Origin: Nakamurella antarctica
Lineage (GTDB): Bacteria; Actinomycetota; Actinomycetes; Mycobacteriales; Nakamurellaceae
Length of the DNA: 64,000 nt
Direction: 5' to 3'
Assembly (NCBI RefSeq): GCF_003860405.1
Contig: NZ_CP034170.1
Span: forward strand, 1,550,001-1,614,000
In this document: in pieces, positions 48,610-57,091 of the stretch
Layout of the letters: each line of letters begins with the position of its first letter
Position numbering within the stretch: the first letter of the stretch is position 1
Position numbers and translations under genes: made by a program
Notes under the pieces: generated by a model
Databases searched by the model: none
Seen by the model: the letters and a program-made list of their open reading frames with translations, nothing else
What the model was told of the DNA's origin: nothing

Positions 48610-50253
48610 GTGACCACCACACTGCTCCGCGGCGGACGTATCCACACCGCCTACGACCCTGCCGCTACCGCCATCGCCATTACCGACGGGGTGATCAGCT
48701 GGATCGGCGCCGAACACGGCATCGAACAAGCCGGCCACATAGATCGGACCGTCGACCTCGGCGGGCTGTTCGTCGCCCCGGCCTTCATTGATTCGCATGT
48801 CCACAGCGCTGACGCGGGCCTGGCGTTGACCGGGCTTGACCTATCGGCTGCGCAGTCTCTGCCCCAGTGCCTGGACCACATCCGCGGGTACGCCAAAGCG
48901 CACCCCGCAGCCGTCATTTGGGGGCATGGCTGGGACGAAAGCGGCTGGCCAGAGAAACGTTGGCCGACGTTGGCCGAAATCGACGCCGTCGTGGGTGACC
49001 GGGTCGCCTATTTCGCGAGGGTGGATGTGCACTCGGCGCTGGTGTCCTCGCGGGTACACCGCCAACTGGATCCGAGCGCCGTCGGCTTTAGCGGCGACGG
49101 TCCGTTGACGCAGATCAGTAACTTAGCGGCCAGGGACCTCGCTCGGGCCGCGATGCCCGTCGAACAATGCGGCGATGCGCAACGCGCGTTCTTGGACCAC
49201 TGCGCGCGGCACGGAATTGTCGAGGTGCACGAATGCGGCTTTCCGGATCCGCGGTCACTCTCGGAACTGCGCGGCCTGCTCTCCATGGCGAATGTCCCCG
49301 TGGCCGTTCGCGGCTACCTTGCGGCCGCTGTCACAGATCCGCAGGAGGCGCGCGAGCTGCTGCTGCAATCGGGAGCGCACGCGCTGGCCGGCGACCTTTC
49401 TGTAGACGGGGCGATCGGTTCCACGACGGCTTCTTTGTGTGCCCCCTACTTGGATGCCGCCAGCCGCGGCAACCGGTATCTGGGCGATGACGCTATTACC
49501 GAACACTTGGTGGCGTGCGCTTTGGCCGGGATCCAGCCGGGTTTCCACGCGATCGGCGACGATGCTGTTGACGCTGTGGCCGCTGGATTGCGCCGCGCCG
49601 CAGAGCGGTTGGGCCCCAACGGGTCCGTCGCTTTGGCCGCCGTAACACCGCGTATTGAGCACGCGGAGATGGTCGGCCCTGAGGCGATCGCTACATTTGC
49701 CGCCACCGGGACCGTCGCCAGTGTGCAGCCGCTCTTCGACGCTCTGTGGGGCGGCGAAGCGGGCATGTACTCGCAGCGGCTGGGAGGCGAGCGGGCCGGA
49801 AGGATGAACCCATTCGCGGCGCTGGCCTCGGCCGGCGTGACCTTGGCTCTTGGCTCGGATGCTCCGGTGACGCCCGCGGATCCATGGGCCGCGGTGCAGG
49901 CCGCGGTGCACCACCGCACCCCGGGCTTCGGCTTATCCTCCCGAGGCGCATTCACCGCGCATACCCGCGGCGCCCACCGCGCCGCTGGCCGGGTCGAGAG
50001 GGGAGTAGGAACCATCAGCGTCGGCGCGCCCGCAGACATTGCGATCTGGCAAGCAGGGGAGTTGGTGCGACCTGTTTCTGCGGAAAAACTATCGCGTTGG
50101 TCTACCGACCCGAAGTCAAGGGTTCCACTCCTTCCCGATCTGATGCCCGGAAATGATCTGCCCTCCTGTGTTGCCACTATTTCAGCCGGCAAGGTCACGT
50201 TCGACGGCTCGGGTTTGCTCGAATCTGGGGCTGCCGAATCGCAGTTACTCTAA
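48610..50253 (+). CDS. Amidohydrolase family protein (YtcJ-like, Amidohydro_3)
   Basis: A 547-residue metal-dependent hydrolase of the amidohydrolase superfamily. N-terminal composite beta part (TTTLLRGGRIHTAYD), metal site FIDSHVHSADAG (HxH), GWDESGWPEKRWPTLAEID characteristic of the YtcJ group, later ligands in GFHAIGDDAV and IEHAEMV, and catalytic Asp in LGSDAPVTPADPW. The substrate is unknown; relatives act on N-substituted amides or formamides. The GTG start at 48610 begins where family homology starts. Its last two codons and stop form the -10 box of lnt. Confidence 0.9.
   Translation: MTTTLLRGGRIHTAYDPAATAIAITDGVISWIGAEHGIEQAGHIDRTVDLGGLFVAPAFIDSHVHSADAGLALTGLDLSAAQSLPQCLDHIRGYAKAHPAAVIWGHGWDESGWPEKRWPTLAEIDAVVGDRVAYFARVDVHSALVSSRVHRQLDPSAVGFSGDGPLTQISNLAARDLARAAMPVEQCGDAQRAFLDHCARHGIVEVHECGFPDPRSLSELRGLLSMANVPVAVRGYLAAAVTDPQEARELLLQSGAHALAGDLSVDGAIGSTTASLCAPYLDAASRGNRYLGDDAITEHLVACALAGIQPGFHAIGDDAVDAVAAGLRRAAERLGPNGSVALAAVTPRIEHAEMVGPEAIATFAATGTVASVQPLFDALWGGEAGMYSQRLGGERAGRMNPFAALASAGVTLALGSDAPVTPADPWAAVQAAVHHRTPGFGLSSRGAFTAHTRGAHRAAGRVERGVGTISVGAPADIAIWQAGELVRPVSAEKLSRWSTDPKSRVPLLPDLMPGNDLPSCVATISAGKVTFDGSGLLESGAAESQLL
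50246..50251 (+). promoter_or_regulatory. Leaderless -10 element of lnt, inside the amidohydrolase 3' end
   Basis: TACTCT seven bases upstream of the GTG at 50259. Its last T is the first base of the upstream TAA stop. Confidence 0.5.
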
Positions 50254-50258
50254 ACGCC

Positions 50259-51914
50259 GTGGCTTCTGAAACAACTGACCTGCACGTTGCCGATCCGAAA
50301 GCCCAGCGTCGGCAAGAAGCTGGTCGCCGTAGCTATCTCCGCTGGCGTTCGCTGCGCGGACTAGGCGGACTGCGGATCCTCGGCTCAATCGTTGGGGGCG
50401 CTGGTTTGTATTTCGGCAGCGCACCACACGACCTGTGGTGGTTACCCATCCTGGGTTTCGCAGTCATCGGCGCGTGCCTCTACGGGCGCAGGATCAGGCC
50501 CGCTCTTGGCCTCTCGTTCCTGGCGGGTGCGGCTTTCTACCTGCCGTTGCTGACCTGGGCCGGCACGTACGTCGGTGATGTGCCCTGGTTGGGGTTGGCC
50601 CTCATGGAGGCGCTGCTGGTGATACCTGCTGGCGCACTGATCGCCGTCACCAGCCGTCGTTTACCGTTCTGGCCGGTCTGGGGGGCTACTGCATGGATGG
50701 CGGGGGAGTTTCTGCGTGGGCACTTTCCTTTTGGTGGTTTCCCCTGGGGCGCAATCGCTTTCACTCAAGTGGACGGGCCGCTTCTGCCCGCGGCGTCGCT
50801 TATTGGATCGGCCGGGATGGGTTTCCTCGTCCCGCTGGCAGGTTTTTCAGTAGCCGAGCTCGGACGTCGATTAATCGTGCACCGCATCTGGCAACGATGG
50901 AATGAGCTCCAGCCGAAGACCCTTCTTGCCCCCGTTTCTTCGGTCATCCTCGCGTTCGGCGTCGGCGTTCTCGGACTTGTCACGGTCCATAATCCTGTTG
51001 CCGACCCCCACGAGAGGATCGCAATTATCCAGGGCAATGTGCCGCGTGCCGGGTTGGATTTCAATTCACAGCGTCGGGCGGTCCTGGACAATCATGCGCT
51101 GCAAACCCACCAGCTTGCTGATGCGGTAAGAGCCGGGACGTCGCCGAAACCTACATTGGTGATTTGGCCAGAAAATTCCTCTGATATTGATCCATTCGTC
51201 AATCCGGATGCTTCGAAGGTCATCTCCGATGCCGCCGCCGACATTGGGGTCCCCATTCTGGTGGGCGCCGTGGTCGGGTCTACCGAACCCAGACGCAACT
51301 ACAACATGGGGATCGTCTGGGATCCGGTCACCGGGCCGGGCCAGACGTACACCAAAAGACATCCGGTCCCTTTCGGCGAGTACATGCCGTACCGGTCGTT
51401 TTTCCGCATCTTCTCCGACAAAGTCGACCTGCTGCAGAACGAGTTCCTACCGGGGGAGACCGTAGGTAATTTGATGATGGCGGGGGTCAACGTCGGGGAT
51501 GTGATTTGCTTCGAAGTCGTCTACGACAGCTTGGTACGCGACGTCGTGAATGGCGGGGCGCAGGTACTCGTGGTCCAAACTAACAACGCAACCTTCGGGT
51601 ACACCGACGAAACCTGGCAGCAGATGGCGATGAGCCGTGTTCGCGCAGTCGAACACGGGAGGGCAGCCCTGGTGGTGTCCACGAGCGGAATTTCAGCCGT
51701 CATTGCGCCGAACGGCACCGTAGAAGCCAGCATCGGGCTCTTCACCCCGGGGTATCTCACTCCGTCGGTTCCGCTGAGCACTGACACCACACCGGGTACG
51801 GTTATCGGCGGAGAGGTTGAATGGCTGCTGATGTTGGCATCACCACTGGCCCTGATAGGTGCCTGGGTGGTGCGTAGAAACACCAGGGCACACCGAGCAA
51901 CCGCCACAGACTAG
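50259..51914 (+). CDS. lnt: Apolipoprotein N-acyltransferase
   Basis: A 551-residue integral membrane enzyme that N-acylates the lipidated cysteine of lipoproteins. About seven N-terminal membrane helices (first near 40-55) and a C-terminal one (LLMLASPLALIGAWVV) flank the nitrilase-like periplasmic domain. The catalytic triad is complete: E305 in VIWPENSSD, K366 in TYTKRHPVPFGEYMPYR, C417 in GDVICFEVVYD. In M. tuberculosis this domain is fused to Ppm1 (Rv2051c); here it is separate, with ppm1 starting 18 bp downstream. Lipoproteins such as the one at 6.1 kb are potential substrates. Confidence 0.95.
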   Translation: MASETTDLHVADPKAQRRQEAGRRSYLRWRSLRGLGGLRILGSIVGGAGLYFGSAPHDLWWLPILGFAVIGACLYGRRIRPALGLSFLAGAAFYLPLLTWAGTYVGDVPWLGLALMEALLVIPAGALIAVTSRRLPFWPVWGATAWMAGEFLRGHFPFGGFPWGAIAFTQVDGPLLPAASLIGSAGMGFLVPLAGFSVAELGRRLIVHRIWQRWNELQPKTLLAPVSSVILAFGVGVLGLVTVHNPVADPHERIAIIQGNVPRAGLDFNSQRRAVLDNHALQTHQLADAVRAGTSPKPTLVIWPENSSDIDPFVNPDASKVISDAAADIGVPILVGAVVGSTEPRRNYNMGIVWDPVTGPGQTYTKRHPVPFGEYMPYRSFFRIFSDKVDLLQNEFLPGETVGNLMMAGVNVGDVICFEVVYDSLVRDVVNGGAQVLVVQTNNATFGYTDETWQQMAMSRVRAVEHGRAALVVSTSGISAVIAPNGTVEASIGLFTPGYLTPSVPLSTDTTPGTVIGGEVEWLLMLASPLALIGAWVVRRNTRAHRATATD

Positions 51915-51932
51915 AAAGCTGGAAAATTCGCT

Positions 51933-52697
51933 GTGAGCAGCCGACAGACACCGCAGGAACCGCCCGAGAGGGTGCTGGTGATCATCCCGACCTACAACGA
52001 GCTGGAAAATTTGCCGCTCATACTCGATCGGTTGCTCGCGAGTGTTCCCTCGGTGGACGTGCTCGTGGTGGACGACTCCAGTCCCGACGGGACCGGCGAC
52101 ATCGCCGACCAGCGGGCAGCGGCCGATGACCGAATCAATGTGCTGCATCGCAGGGCTAAGAATGGACTCGGCGCCGCCTATATCGAGGGGTTTCGGTGGG
52201 GGCTGGCAGCTGGATACGACGTGCTGGTCGAGATGGACGCGGATGGGTCCCACGCACCCGAGCAACTCCCTCGGCTGCTCGGCGCCATCGCCCACGCGGA
52301 CCTGGTGATCGGATCCCGCTATGTCCCCGGCGGACAAGTCGTGAACTGGCCGAAACGTCGGGAAATTCTCTCCAAGGGGGGGAACCTCTACTGCCGCCTC
52401 GCGTTGGGGATCGCAGTCCGAGACATCACCGCCGGCTACCGTGCCTACCGTGCGGCGGTATTGCAGAAGCTGGACTTGGACGCGATCGAATCGCACGGGT
52501 ATTGCTTCCAGGTGGACCTGGGTTGGCGCACGATTCAGGCGGGTTTCACCGTCGCGGAGGTTCCGATCACGTTCACGGAACGGCTGATCGGGGTTTCTAA
52601 AATGAGCGGCAACATCGTGCAGGAGGCGTTGCTCAAGGTGACGGTCTGGGGAATGCGTCGCCGCGTCCAACAGGTCAGCAAGCTTTTCAAGCGATAA
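51933..52697 (+). CDS. ppm1: Polyprenol monophosphomannose synthase
   Basis: A 254-residue GT2 glycosyltransferase that moves mannose from GDP-mannose to polyprenyl phosphate. [15 protein letters not shown] and [15 protein letters not shown] form the nucleotide-sugar site, the DxD motif is D102-A-D104 ([14 protein letters not shown]), and [32 protein letters not shown] plus [11 protein letters not shown] follow dolichol-phosphate-mannose synthases. The product feeds mannosylation of lipoglycans and secreted proteins. GTG at 51933 with AGAAAGCTGG upstream. It lies directly behind lnt and convergent with rbpA. Confidence 0.95.
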   Translation: MSSRQTPQEPPERVLVIIPTYNELENLPLILDRLLASVPSVDVLVVDDSSPDGTGDIADQRAAADDRINVLHRRAKNGLGAAYIEGFRWGLAAGYDVLVEMDADGSHAPEQLPRLLGAIAHADLVIGSRYVPGGQVVNWPKRREILSKGGNLYCRLALGIAVRDITAGYRAYRAAVLQKLDLDAIESHGYCFQVDLGWRTIQAGFTVAEVPITFTERLIGVSKMSGNIVQEALLKVTVWGMRRRVQQVSKLFKR

Positions 52698-52717
52698 TGT
52701 TTGCCAGGCACCACAAA

Positions 52718-52760
52718 GGCCGGCCCCTCACTCCCGAAATCTTGGAGTAAGGGGCCGGCC
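52718..52760. terminator. Bidirectional hairpin between ppm1 and rbpA
   Basis: GGCCGGCCCCT (52718-52728) pairs with AGGGGCCGGCC (52750-52760) and ACTCC (52730-52734) with GGAGT (52744-52748), one mismatch between. On the rbpA side the stem is followed by TTTG. It serves two convergent genes. Confidence 0.85.
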
Positions 52761-52778
52761 CTCTTCGTGAGGTAAAGG

Positions 52779-53120
52779 TTAGGAAGCCGTGCGCCGGCTC
52801 TTCAAATCAGCCAGTCTCTCGTTCAGGATCTCTTCGAGCTGCTCGACGGTGCGGCGCTCCAGAAGCATGTCCCAATGGGTACGCGGTGGCTTGACGCTCT
52901 TGACTTCGGGGGCCGAGCCATCAACAAGCTTCGATTCCTGACCATGCATCCGGCAGTCCCAGACGCCGGGCACTTCCGCGTCATCTGCCATCGGCACGGT
53001 GAAATCGTGGTCGCGAGGGCACCTGTAGGTTGCGGAGCGGCGCGGTGCCAAGTCATGATTCCGGTCTGCCTCGTAGCTGGTAGCTCCAAGACGACTTCCA
53101 CGCAGGACGCGGTCGGCCAT
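52779..53120 (-). CDS. rbpA: RNA polymerase-binding protein RbpA
   Basis: A 113-residue actinobacterial transcription factor that stabilises the RNA polymerase-sigma complex and promotes open-complex formation. The N-terminus MADRVLRGSRLGATSYE is nearly the mycobacterial one, and the C-terminal sigma-interaction domain (KPPRTHWDMLLERRTVEQLEEILNERL) is complete. The core domain has C34, H38, C56 and H59: three zinc-ligand positions of the Streptomyces protein are kept and the fourth Cys is His, whereas mycobacterial RbpA has lost the site. AAAGGAAAC precedes the ATG; TACTTT at 53153-53158 (minus strand) may be its -10. Confidence 0.97.
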   Translation of the reverse strand: MADRVLRGSRLGATSYEADRNHDLAPRRSATYRCPRDHDFTVPMADDAEVPGVWDCRMHGQESKLVDGSAPEVKSVKPPRTHWDMLLERRTVEQLEEILNERLADLKSRRTAS

Positions 53121-53208
53121 AGTGTTTCCTTTCGGTACTGAGTTTCAGGCGCAAAGTAAGAACGCTGAGCAGTGCGAAAACGTCACCCAACCTAGCGATC
53201 CTACCTGC

Positions 53209-53982
53209 TCACGCCAGTGGGAGGGTTCCTTCGCCGGATGACGGCCCTAGGTCCCCGCTGCGGTGGTGGGTGCGACACAGCACTTGGTAATGCACCGATG
53301 GCGTGACGGCGTCCGATGGCTGATCTGGATCGGAGCTGAGAACGTCTGCCACGACAACGGTTTCGCCGTCCCGAACCACGACGCCATCGACGATGCGGGC
53401 GTTGAACCTGCCGGGGCGACCGCACCAGCACAGCACCTCAACCTGGAGGGGTAGCACTTCGTCAGCGAGTTCAAACCAGCGGGCGGAGGCGGGAAATAGC
53501 TTGCCGCGAAAATCGGTCGCGATACCGAACGCGTAGATGTCGACCTGGACATCGTCGGCGAGCTGCGCCAATTGTTCCACCTGTTCGGGAGTAAAGAACT
53601 GGGCTTCGTCGATGATCAGGTAGTCCACCCGACGACCGCTGGCCCAGGACTGCCGCACGAGATCAGCCAGGTCCATATCGTCATCGACCTCGACGGCGTC
53701 ACGGGTGATCCCCATCCGGGAGGAGATTTGTGCCTTGCGGGATCTGTCCATCTTTGTGAGGAGCAGTCCTCGCCGGCCCTGCCGGGAATGGTTGTGATCC
53801 ATCTGTAAAGCAAGTGTCGACTTCCCGCAATCCATGGGGCCGTAGTAGTACTTCACCTGCCCGGTGGTGATGGCCCCACGCCGCGAGCCCGCTGCGGGGA
53901 CCGTCAGACCGTCGTTATCTAAGAAGGCATCAGCGGGACGGTCTGCGTACGGCTGGTCGGCGTACGGACTAGTTGCGGGCAC
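53209..53982 (-). CDS. tdk: Thymidine kinase with N-terminal extension
   Basis: A 257-residue type II thymidine kinase (thymidine + ATP to dTMP). P-loop GPMDCGKST at 48-56, catalytic segment YLIIDEAQFF, lasso/zinc region with LCWCGRPGRF and LCRTHH. About 40 residues precede the usual start (QVKYYYGPM) and contain a short repeat, PYADQPYADRPAD, encoded by two near-identical 15-bp units. The GTG at 53982 is supported by TAAAGT seven bases upstream. Many actinobacteria, including mycobacteria, lack this salvage enzyme. It overlaps the 3' end of the upstream phosphodiesterase's coding region. Confidence 0.92.
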   Translation of the reverse strand: MPATSPYADQPYADRPADAFLDNDGLTVPAAGSRRGAITTGQVKYYYGPMDCGKSTLALQMDHNHSRQGRRGLLLTKMDRSRKAQISSRMGITRDAVEVDDDMDLADLVRQSWASGRRVDYLIIDEAQFFTPEQVEQLAQLADDVQVDIYAFGIATDFRGKLFPASARWFELADEVLPLQVEVLCWCGRPGRFNARIVDGVVVRDGETVVVADVLSSDPDQPSDAVTPSVHYQVLCRTHHRSGDLGPSSGEGTLPLA

Positions 53983-53989
53983 CGGCAGA

Positions 53990-53995
53990 ACTTTA
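53990..53995 (-). promoter_or_regulatory. Leaderless -10 element of tdk
   Basis: TAAAGT on the minus strand, seven bases before the GTG at 53982, overlapping the stop codon of the upstream phosphodiesterase gene. Confidence 0.45.
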
Positions 53996-54760
53996 GCTGT
54001 CCCAGACCCCGCGGTCTTGCAATTCCTGTTTCAGCAGATCGGGGCGGTCGGTCATGATGGCGTCGACGCCGAGGTCGAGCAGGCGGCGCATCTGTGCCGG
54101 GTCGTCGATCGTCCAGACATGAACTTCGAGGCCCCGGCGGTGGGCTTGCGAAACAAAGGCGTCATTCACGACTGTGATCCGACCTTGCCCCACGGGTACC
54201 TGGGCTGCGACCGCGCCGAATGTCCGAAAAGGGATAGGAAGATGACGTGCCCGGCCGACCAACGCTGCAACCTGGCGGGGACCGAGCGACGTAGCGACGC
54301 GTGGCCCCAACGCAGCTCTCACACTCTGCAGTCTTCGGTCGGAGAAGGCGCCGATGCAGACCCTGTCTGAAGAGTTGGTCCGTCGCAGTACATCCACCAG
54401 CGGGCCAACACTGCGATCGGACTTGGGGTCGATGTTGAAACGAGCTTGCGGGAACTCGCCAAGCAGATCTTCCAACAGCGGGATCGGCTCCCGACCGCCG
54501 ATCTTCGCCTTCCGTACCTGTTCCCAAGGCAGCGCCGCTATCTGGCCGCTGGCGTCTGTGACGCGATCCAGAAAGTGGTCGTGAAACGCCAGCAGCTTGC
54601 CGTCTGCGGTGACGTGCACGTCAGTTTCGAGATACCGATAGCCCTGAGCCACCGCCTCGGCGAACGCGGGAGTGGTGTTCTCAAGACCGGCGAAAGTGCC
54701 CGTGTGCCAACCGCGGTGAGCAAATGCCCGCGGCGTCGAGCCCTCGAGGTAGCGCGTCAT
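53993..54760 (-). CDS. Glycerophosphodiester phosphodiesterase
   Basis: A 255-residue TIM-barrel GDPD enzyme releasing glycerol-3-phosphate from glycerophosphodiesters. Catalytic HRGW...ENTTPAF, metal site ETDVHVTADGKLLAFHDHFLDRVTD and INIDPKSD-like FNIDPKSD are all present, with HVWTIDDPAQMRRLLDLGVDAIMTDRPDLL at the C-terminus. No signal peptide is seen, so it is cytoplasmic. ATG 54760 with CGAGGAC upstream. Divergent from the zinc-ribbon gene (37 bp between starts). Confidence 0.94.
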   Translation of the reverse strand: MTRYLEGSTPRAFAHRGWHTGTFAGLENTTPAFAEAVAQGYRYLETDVHVTADGKLLAFHDHFLDRVTDASGQIAALPWEQVRKAKIGGREPIPLLEDLLGEFPQARFNIDPKSDRSVGPLVDVLRRTNSSDRVCIGAFSDRRLQSVRAALGPRVATSLGPRQVAALVGRARHLPIPFRTFGAVAAQVPVGQGRITVVNDAFVSQAHRRGLEVHVWTIDDPAQMRRLLDLGVDAIMTDRPDLLKQELQDRGVWDS

Positions 54761-54785
54761 GTCCTCGAGTCTGCCGCATCGTCGT

Positions 54786-54791
54786 TACGGT
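54786..54791 (+). promoter_or_regulatory. Leaderless -10 element of the zinc-ribbon gene
   Basis: TACGGT six bases upstream of the ATG at 54798. Confidence 0.5.
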
Positions 54792-54797
54792 AAAGGC

Positions 54798-55127
54798 ATG
54801 CGGATGTCAGCGCCAATGCGGTGCGAGTGGTGCGGACGGGAACTGCCGTTGCAGGAAGGTCTCGGAAGGCGACGAAGGTACTGCGGTCAATCATGTCGCC
54901 AGCGGTCGTACGAAAACCGACATGCACTGCAGCGCGGCGAATTACCCGCCGATGCAGTTGTGCTGACAGCAGACGAAGCGTCCAGCCTCGCCGATCGGTT
55001 GTATCAAGTGCGTTGCGCTGCAGAGGATGTCGGCACCGCAGTAGCGGAAAACGCGGACGCAGCAGAACTTGCAGAGTTGGTTCGTCTCATGATGGAAGCG
55101 GCGCGGGCCGCCGAGCGCCTCCGATAA
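54798..55127 (+). CDS. Small zinc-ribbon protein of unknown function
   Basis: A 109-residue protein. An N-terminal four-cysteine module, CEWCGRELP...RRRRYCGQSCRQRSYENR, looks like a treble-clef/zinc ribbon surrounded by arginines, suggesting nucleic-acid binding. The remaining ~65 residues are acidic and helical (VVLTADEASSLADRLYQVRCAAEDVGTAV; AAELAELVRLMMEAARAAERLR), possibly a coiled coil. I do not recognise a characterised family. The start is the ATG at 54798 from the leaderless -10 hexamer. A longer frame from 54759 would overlap the divergent gene. Confidence 0.75.
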   Translation: MRMSAPMRCEWCGRELPLQEGLGRRRRYCGQSCRQRSYENRHALQRGELPADAVVLTADEASSLADRLYQVRCAAEDVGTAVAENADAAELAELVRLMMEAARAAERLR

Positions 55128-55304
55128 AGATTCTTCGATTTTTTTGGCGCCATGTCTGGTGCGGGGGAGTAGCGTCGGACGTGGTCGGGCGCCTGCATCC
55201 CCCAGGCTCCACAGCAATATTGCCGGATGTGAATACCGTGGCTTTCGGGCCAGCTGGAGCCATTCCGTGCCCTCGCCTTGAGGCGAAGCGACGCCCGGCC
55301 GCCC

Positions 55305-56450
55305 TTACTGTGCGGCCCCGGAACGCAGCGTCAAGACGGAAATTTCATTGGGCGCAAACACCCGGAACGGCGGCCCCCAAAATCCAGCGCCACGGCTGAC
55401 ATACATCTGGGTACGAGAGTTGTGCCGAGAGAGCCCGTGCAAAAATTTCTGATCCAACCGCACGAGATAGTGGAACGGCCATAGCTGCCCGCCGTGCGTA
55501 TGCCCCGAGATCTGCAGGTCCACGCCCGAGGCAATGGCTTCGCGTACCTGCTTCGGTTGGTGCGCTAACAGCAGGACCGGGGTTTCGTCGCCAGCTCCCA
55601 GGAGTGCGGAATCTAAATCTGCCCCTTGACCAGGCTGGCCGGATCCGGCTGCCGTCAGGTCGTCGACGCCAGCGATGATCAGGTCGTGACCGCCACGACT
55701 GACCACGATATGGCGGTTGTGGAGAGCTTCCCAGCCCAGCTGCGTCATGTGATCGATCCAGGGCGCTGCGCCCGTGATGTATTCGTGATTGCCGGTGATG
55801 TACACACGGGCCAGGGTGGCTTCGGCGAGTGATAGGGGAGCGGCCTGCTCGCGGCGCATCTCTACCGTCCCATCGGCGATATCCCCGACGTGGGCAAGGA
55901 TCTCGGGCTTCAGCGCATTCACCGCAGCAACCAAGCCGCGAGACCACGTCGTTCGATTGATGGGTCCGAAATGGGTGTCTGCAACGATCACCAACCGCAC
56001 GCCGTCCAGACCCGTCCCCAGTCTGTCGATGAACACATCAGTGTGTTTGGCGGGAGGGACACGCATTGCGCGTTGGAATCCGATAAGAAGAACGCCGCTC
56101 GTCCAGACCAAGGCAGCGATAGCCGCGATCCGGCCCCGTAGGGGTGCATCCAGACCCGCGGCGGCCAGCACTCCGTACAGAGCCCAACCCGCAATCGACC
56201 ACACGAAGTACTGCCAGATGACGCCGAGCCACGCGTCGCCGATGAGCGCACATCGGTCCTGGTGTCGCTTCCCGTGCCCCCGGATCATCAGCAGGGGGAA
56301 TGCAGCCATAGCCAGGACGAAGAACGCCGTCAGGGCGATCGTGACGCCAGCCGGCCATGCCGGTGCCAGCACCAGGAGCGAGTACGGCAGCGCGTGCAGA
56401 AGGAGGATGACCGCACACAGAAGAAGGACAAAACGGAGACCGCGCGGCAC
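55305..56450 (-). CDS. Membrane-anchored metallophosphoesterase
   Basis: A 381-residue protein of the calcineurin-like group related to YkuE/YpbG. Four membrane helices lie in the first ~130 residues (FVLLLCAVILLLHALPYSLLVLA; GVTIALTAFFVLAMAAFPLLM; and two more), then the metal-binding phosphoesterase domain: VADTHFGPINR, HVGDIADG, TGNHEYITG, LLAHQPKQV, SGHTHGGQLWPF. The catalytic part is probably extracytoplasmic; relatives cleave UDP-diacylglucosamine-like lipids or phosphodiesters. GTG start at 56450 with AAAGGG upstream. The 177 bp between the zinc-ribbon gene and its stop holds nothing I can identify. Confidence 0.9.
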   Translation of the reverse strand: MPRGLRFVLLLCAVILLLHALPYSLLVLAPAWPAGVTIALTAFFVLAMAAFPLLMIRGHGKRHQDRCALIGDAWLGVIWQYFVWSIAGWALYGVLAAAGLDAPLRGRIAAIAALVWTSGVLLIGFQRAMRVPPAKHTDVFIDRLGTGLDGVRLVIVADTHFGPINRTTWSRGLVAAVNALKPEILAHVGDIADGTVEMRREQAAPLSLAEATLARVYITGNHEYITGAAPWIDHMTQLGWEALHNRHIVVSRGGHDLIIAGVDDLTAAGSGQPGQGADLDSALLGAGDETPVLLLAHQPKQVREAIASGVDLQISGHTHGGQLWPFHYLVRLDQKFLHGLSRHNSRTQMYVSRGAGFWGPPFRVFAPNEISVLTLRSGAAQ

Positions 56451-56674
56451 CTGTGCACCCTTTCAGCAATCGGCCGGGGAACCGGCACCGTCACGTTACC
56501 TGCAGGTAGCCTGAGAAGCCGGTCGCTTGAGTAATTCGCACACGTGCATATTCATTTCCGCATGATTGAACTGAGGACTCTTCGGACGGCGTTTCTTCAG
56601 TTCGAGCAGCCGGCGTGTCGCGTGCTAGTGCCGGAGCCTTACTGGCCCGGACAACGCTCACGCCCGTTGCGCGG

Positions 56675-57070
56675 TCATGCCTGGCCGGCCACCAGCTTGT
56701 TAAGCGCAAGCTTCGCCAATGGTGCGTAACCCACGACGTACGGCGCGCACCCGTTGATGGTGAGGCTTGTTGATGTCGCGCCGTTGTCGTCCCCAACGAA
56801 GTGGTCCAGGCGGAGGGTGCTGCCGACCACCGGAACCTTCACGTCCCACACCCAACTGAGATTGGTCTCGTCGAAATTAACGATGACGAAGTCGATTCCG
56901 ATATTTGCCGGTCCGCGAACAGTCCCTGTCGAACCGGTCTGCAATCGGCGATGGGAGCATTGCACGGATTGAATAAGCGGCGACCACTCGGGCCACAGGG
57001 CTGGTTGGGCGTAGCGCTCCCAAACCACCGCTGAGCTTGCCGTACCCCGGGCAGTAATCGTGAGTCGCAC
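56675..57070 (-). CDS. SRPBCC (START-like) family protein
   Basis: A 131-residue protein with the helix-grip fold pattern of polyketide-cyclase/START-like proteins: TASSAVVWERYAQPALWPEWSPLIQSVQ at the N-terminus, GTVRGPANIGIDFVIVNFDE and the C-terminal long helix YAPLAKLALNKLVAG. It binds a small hydrophobic ligand; identity unknown. The GTG at 57070 is chosen because TAGCCT lies seven bases upstream. A 43-bp near-perfect palindrome follows immediately upstream of this promoter and probably controls the gene. The 224 bp between this gene and the phosphoesterase contain nothing recognised. Confidence 0.82.
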   Translation of the reverse strand: MRLTITARGTASSAVVWERYAQPALWPEWSPLIQSVQCSHRRLQTGSTGTVRGPANIGIDFVIVNFDETNLSWVWDVKVPVVGSTLRLDHFVGDDNGATSTSLTINGCAPYVVGYAPLAKLALNKLVAGQA

Positions 57071-57077
57071 AGCATCC

Positions 57078-57083
57078 AGGCTA
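57078..57083 (-). promoter_or_regulatory. Leaderless -10 element of the SRPBCC gene
   Basis: TAGCCT on the minus strand, seven bases before the GTG at 57070 and nine bases from the large palindrome. Confidence 0.5.
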
Positions 57084-57091
57084 GTCTCCCT

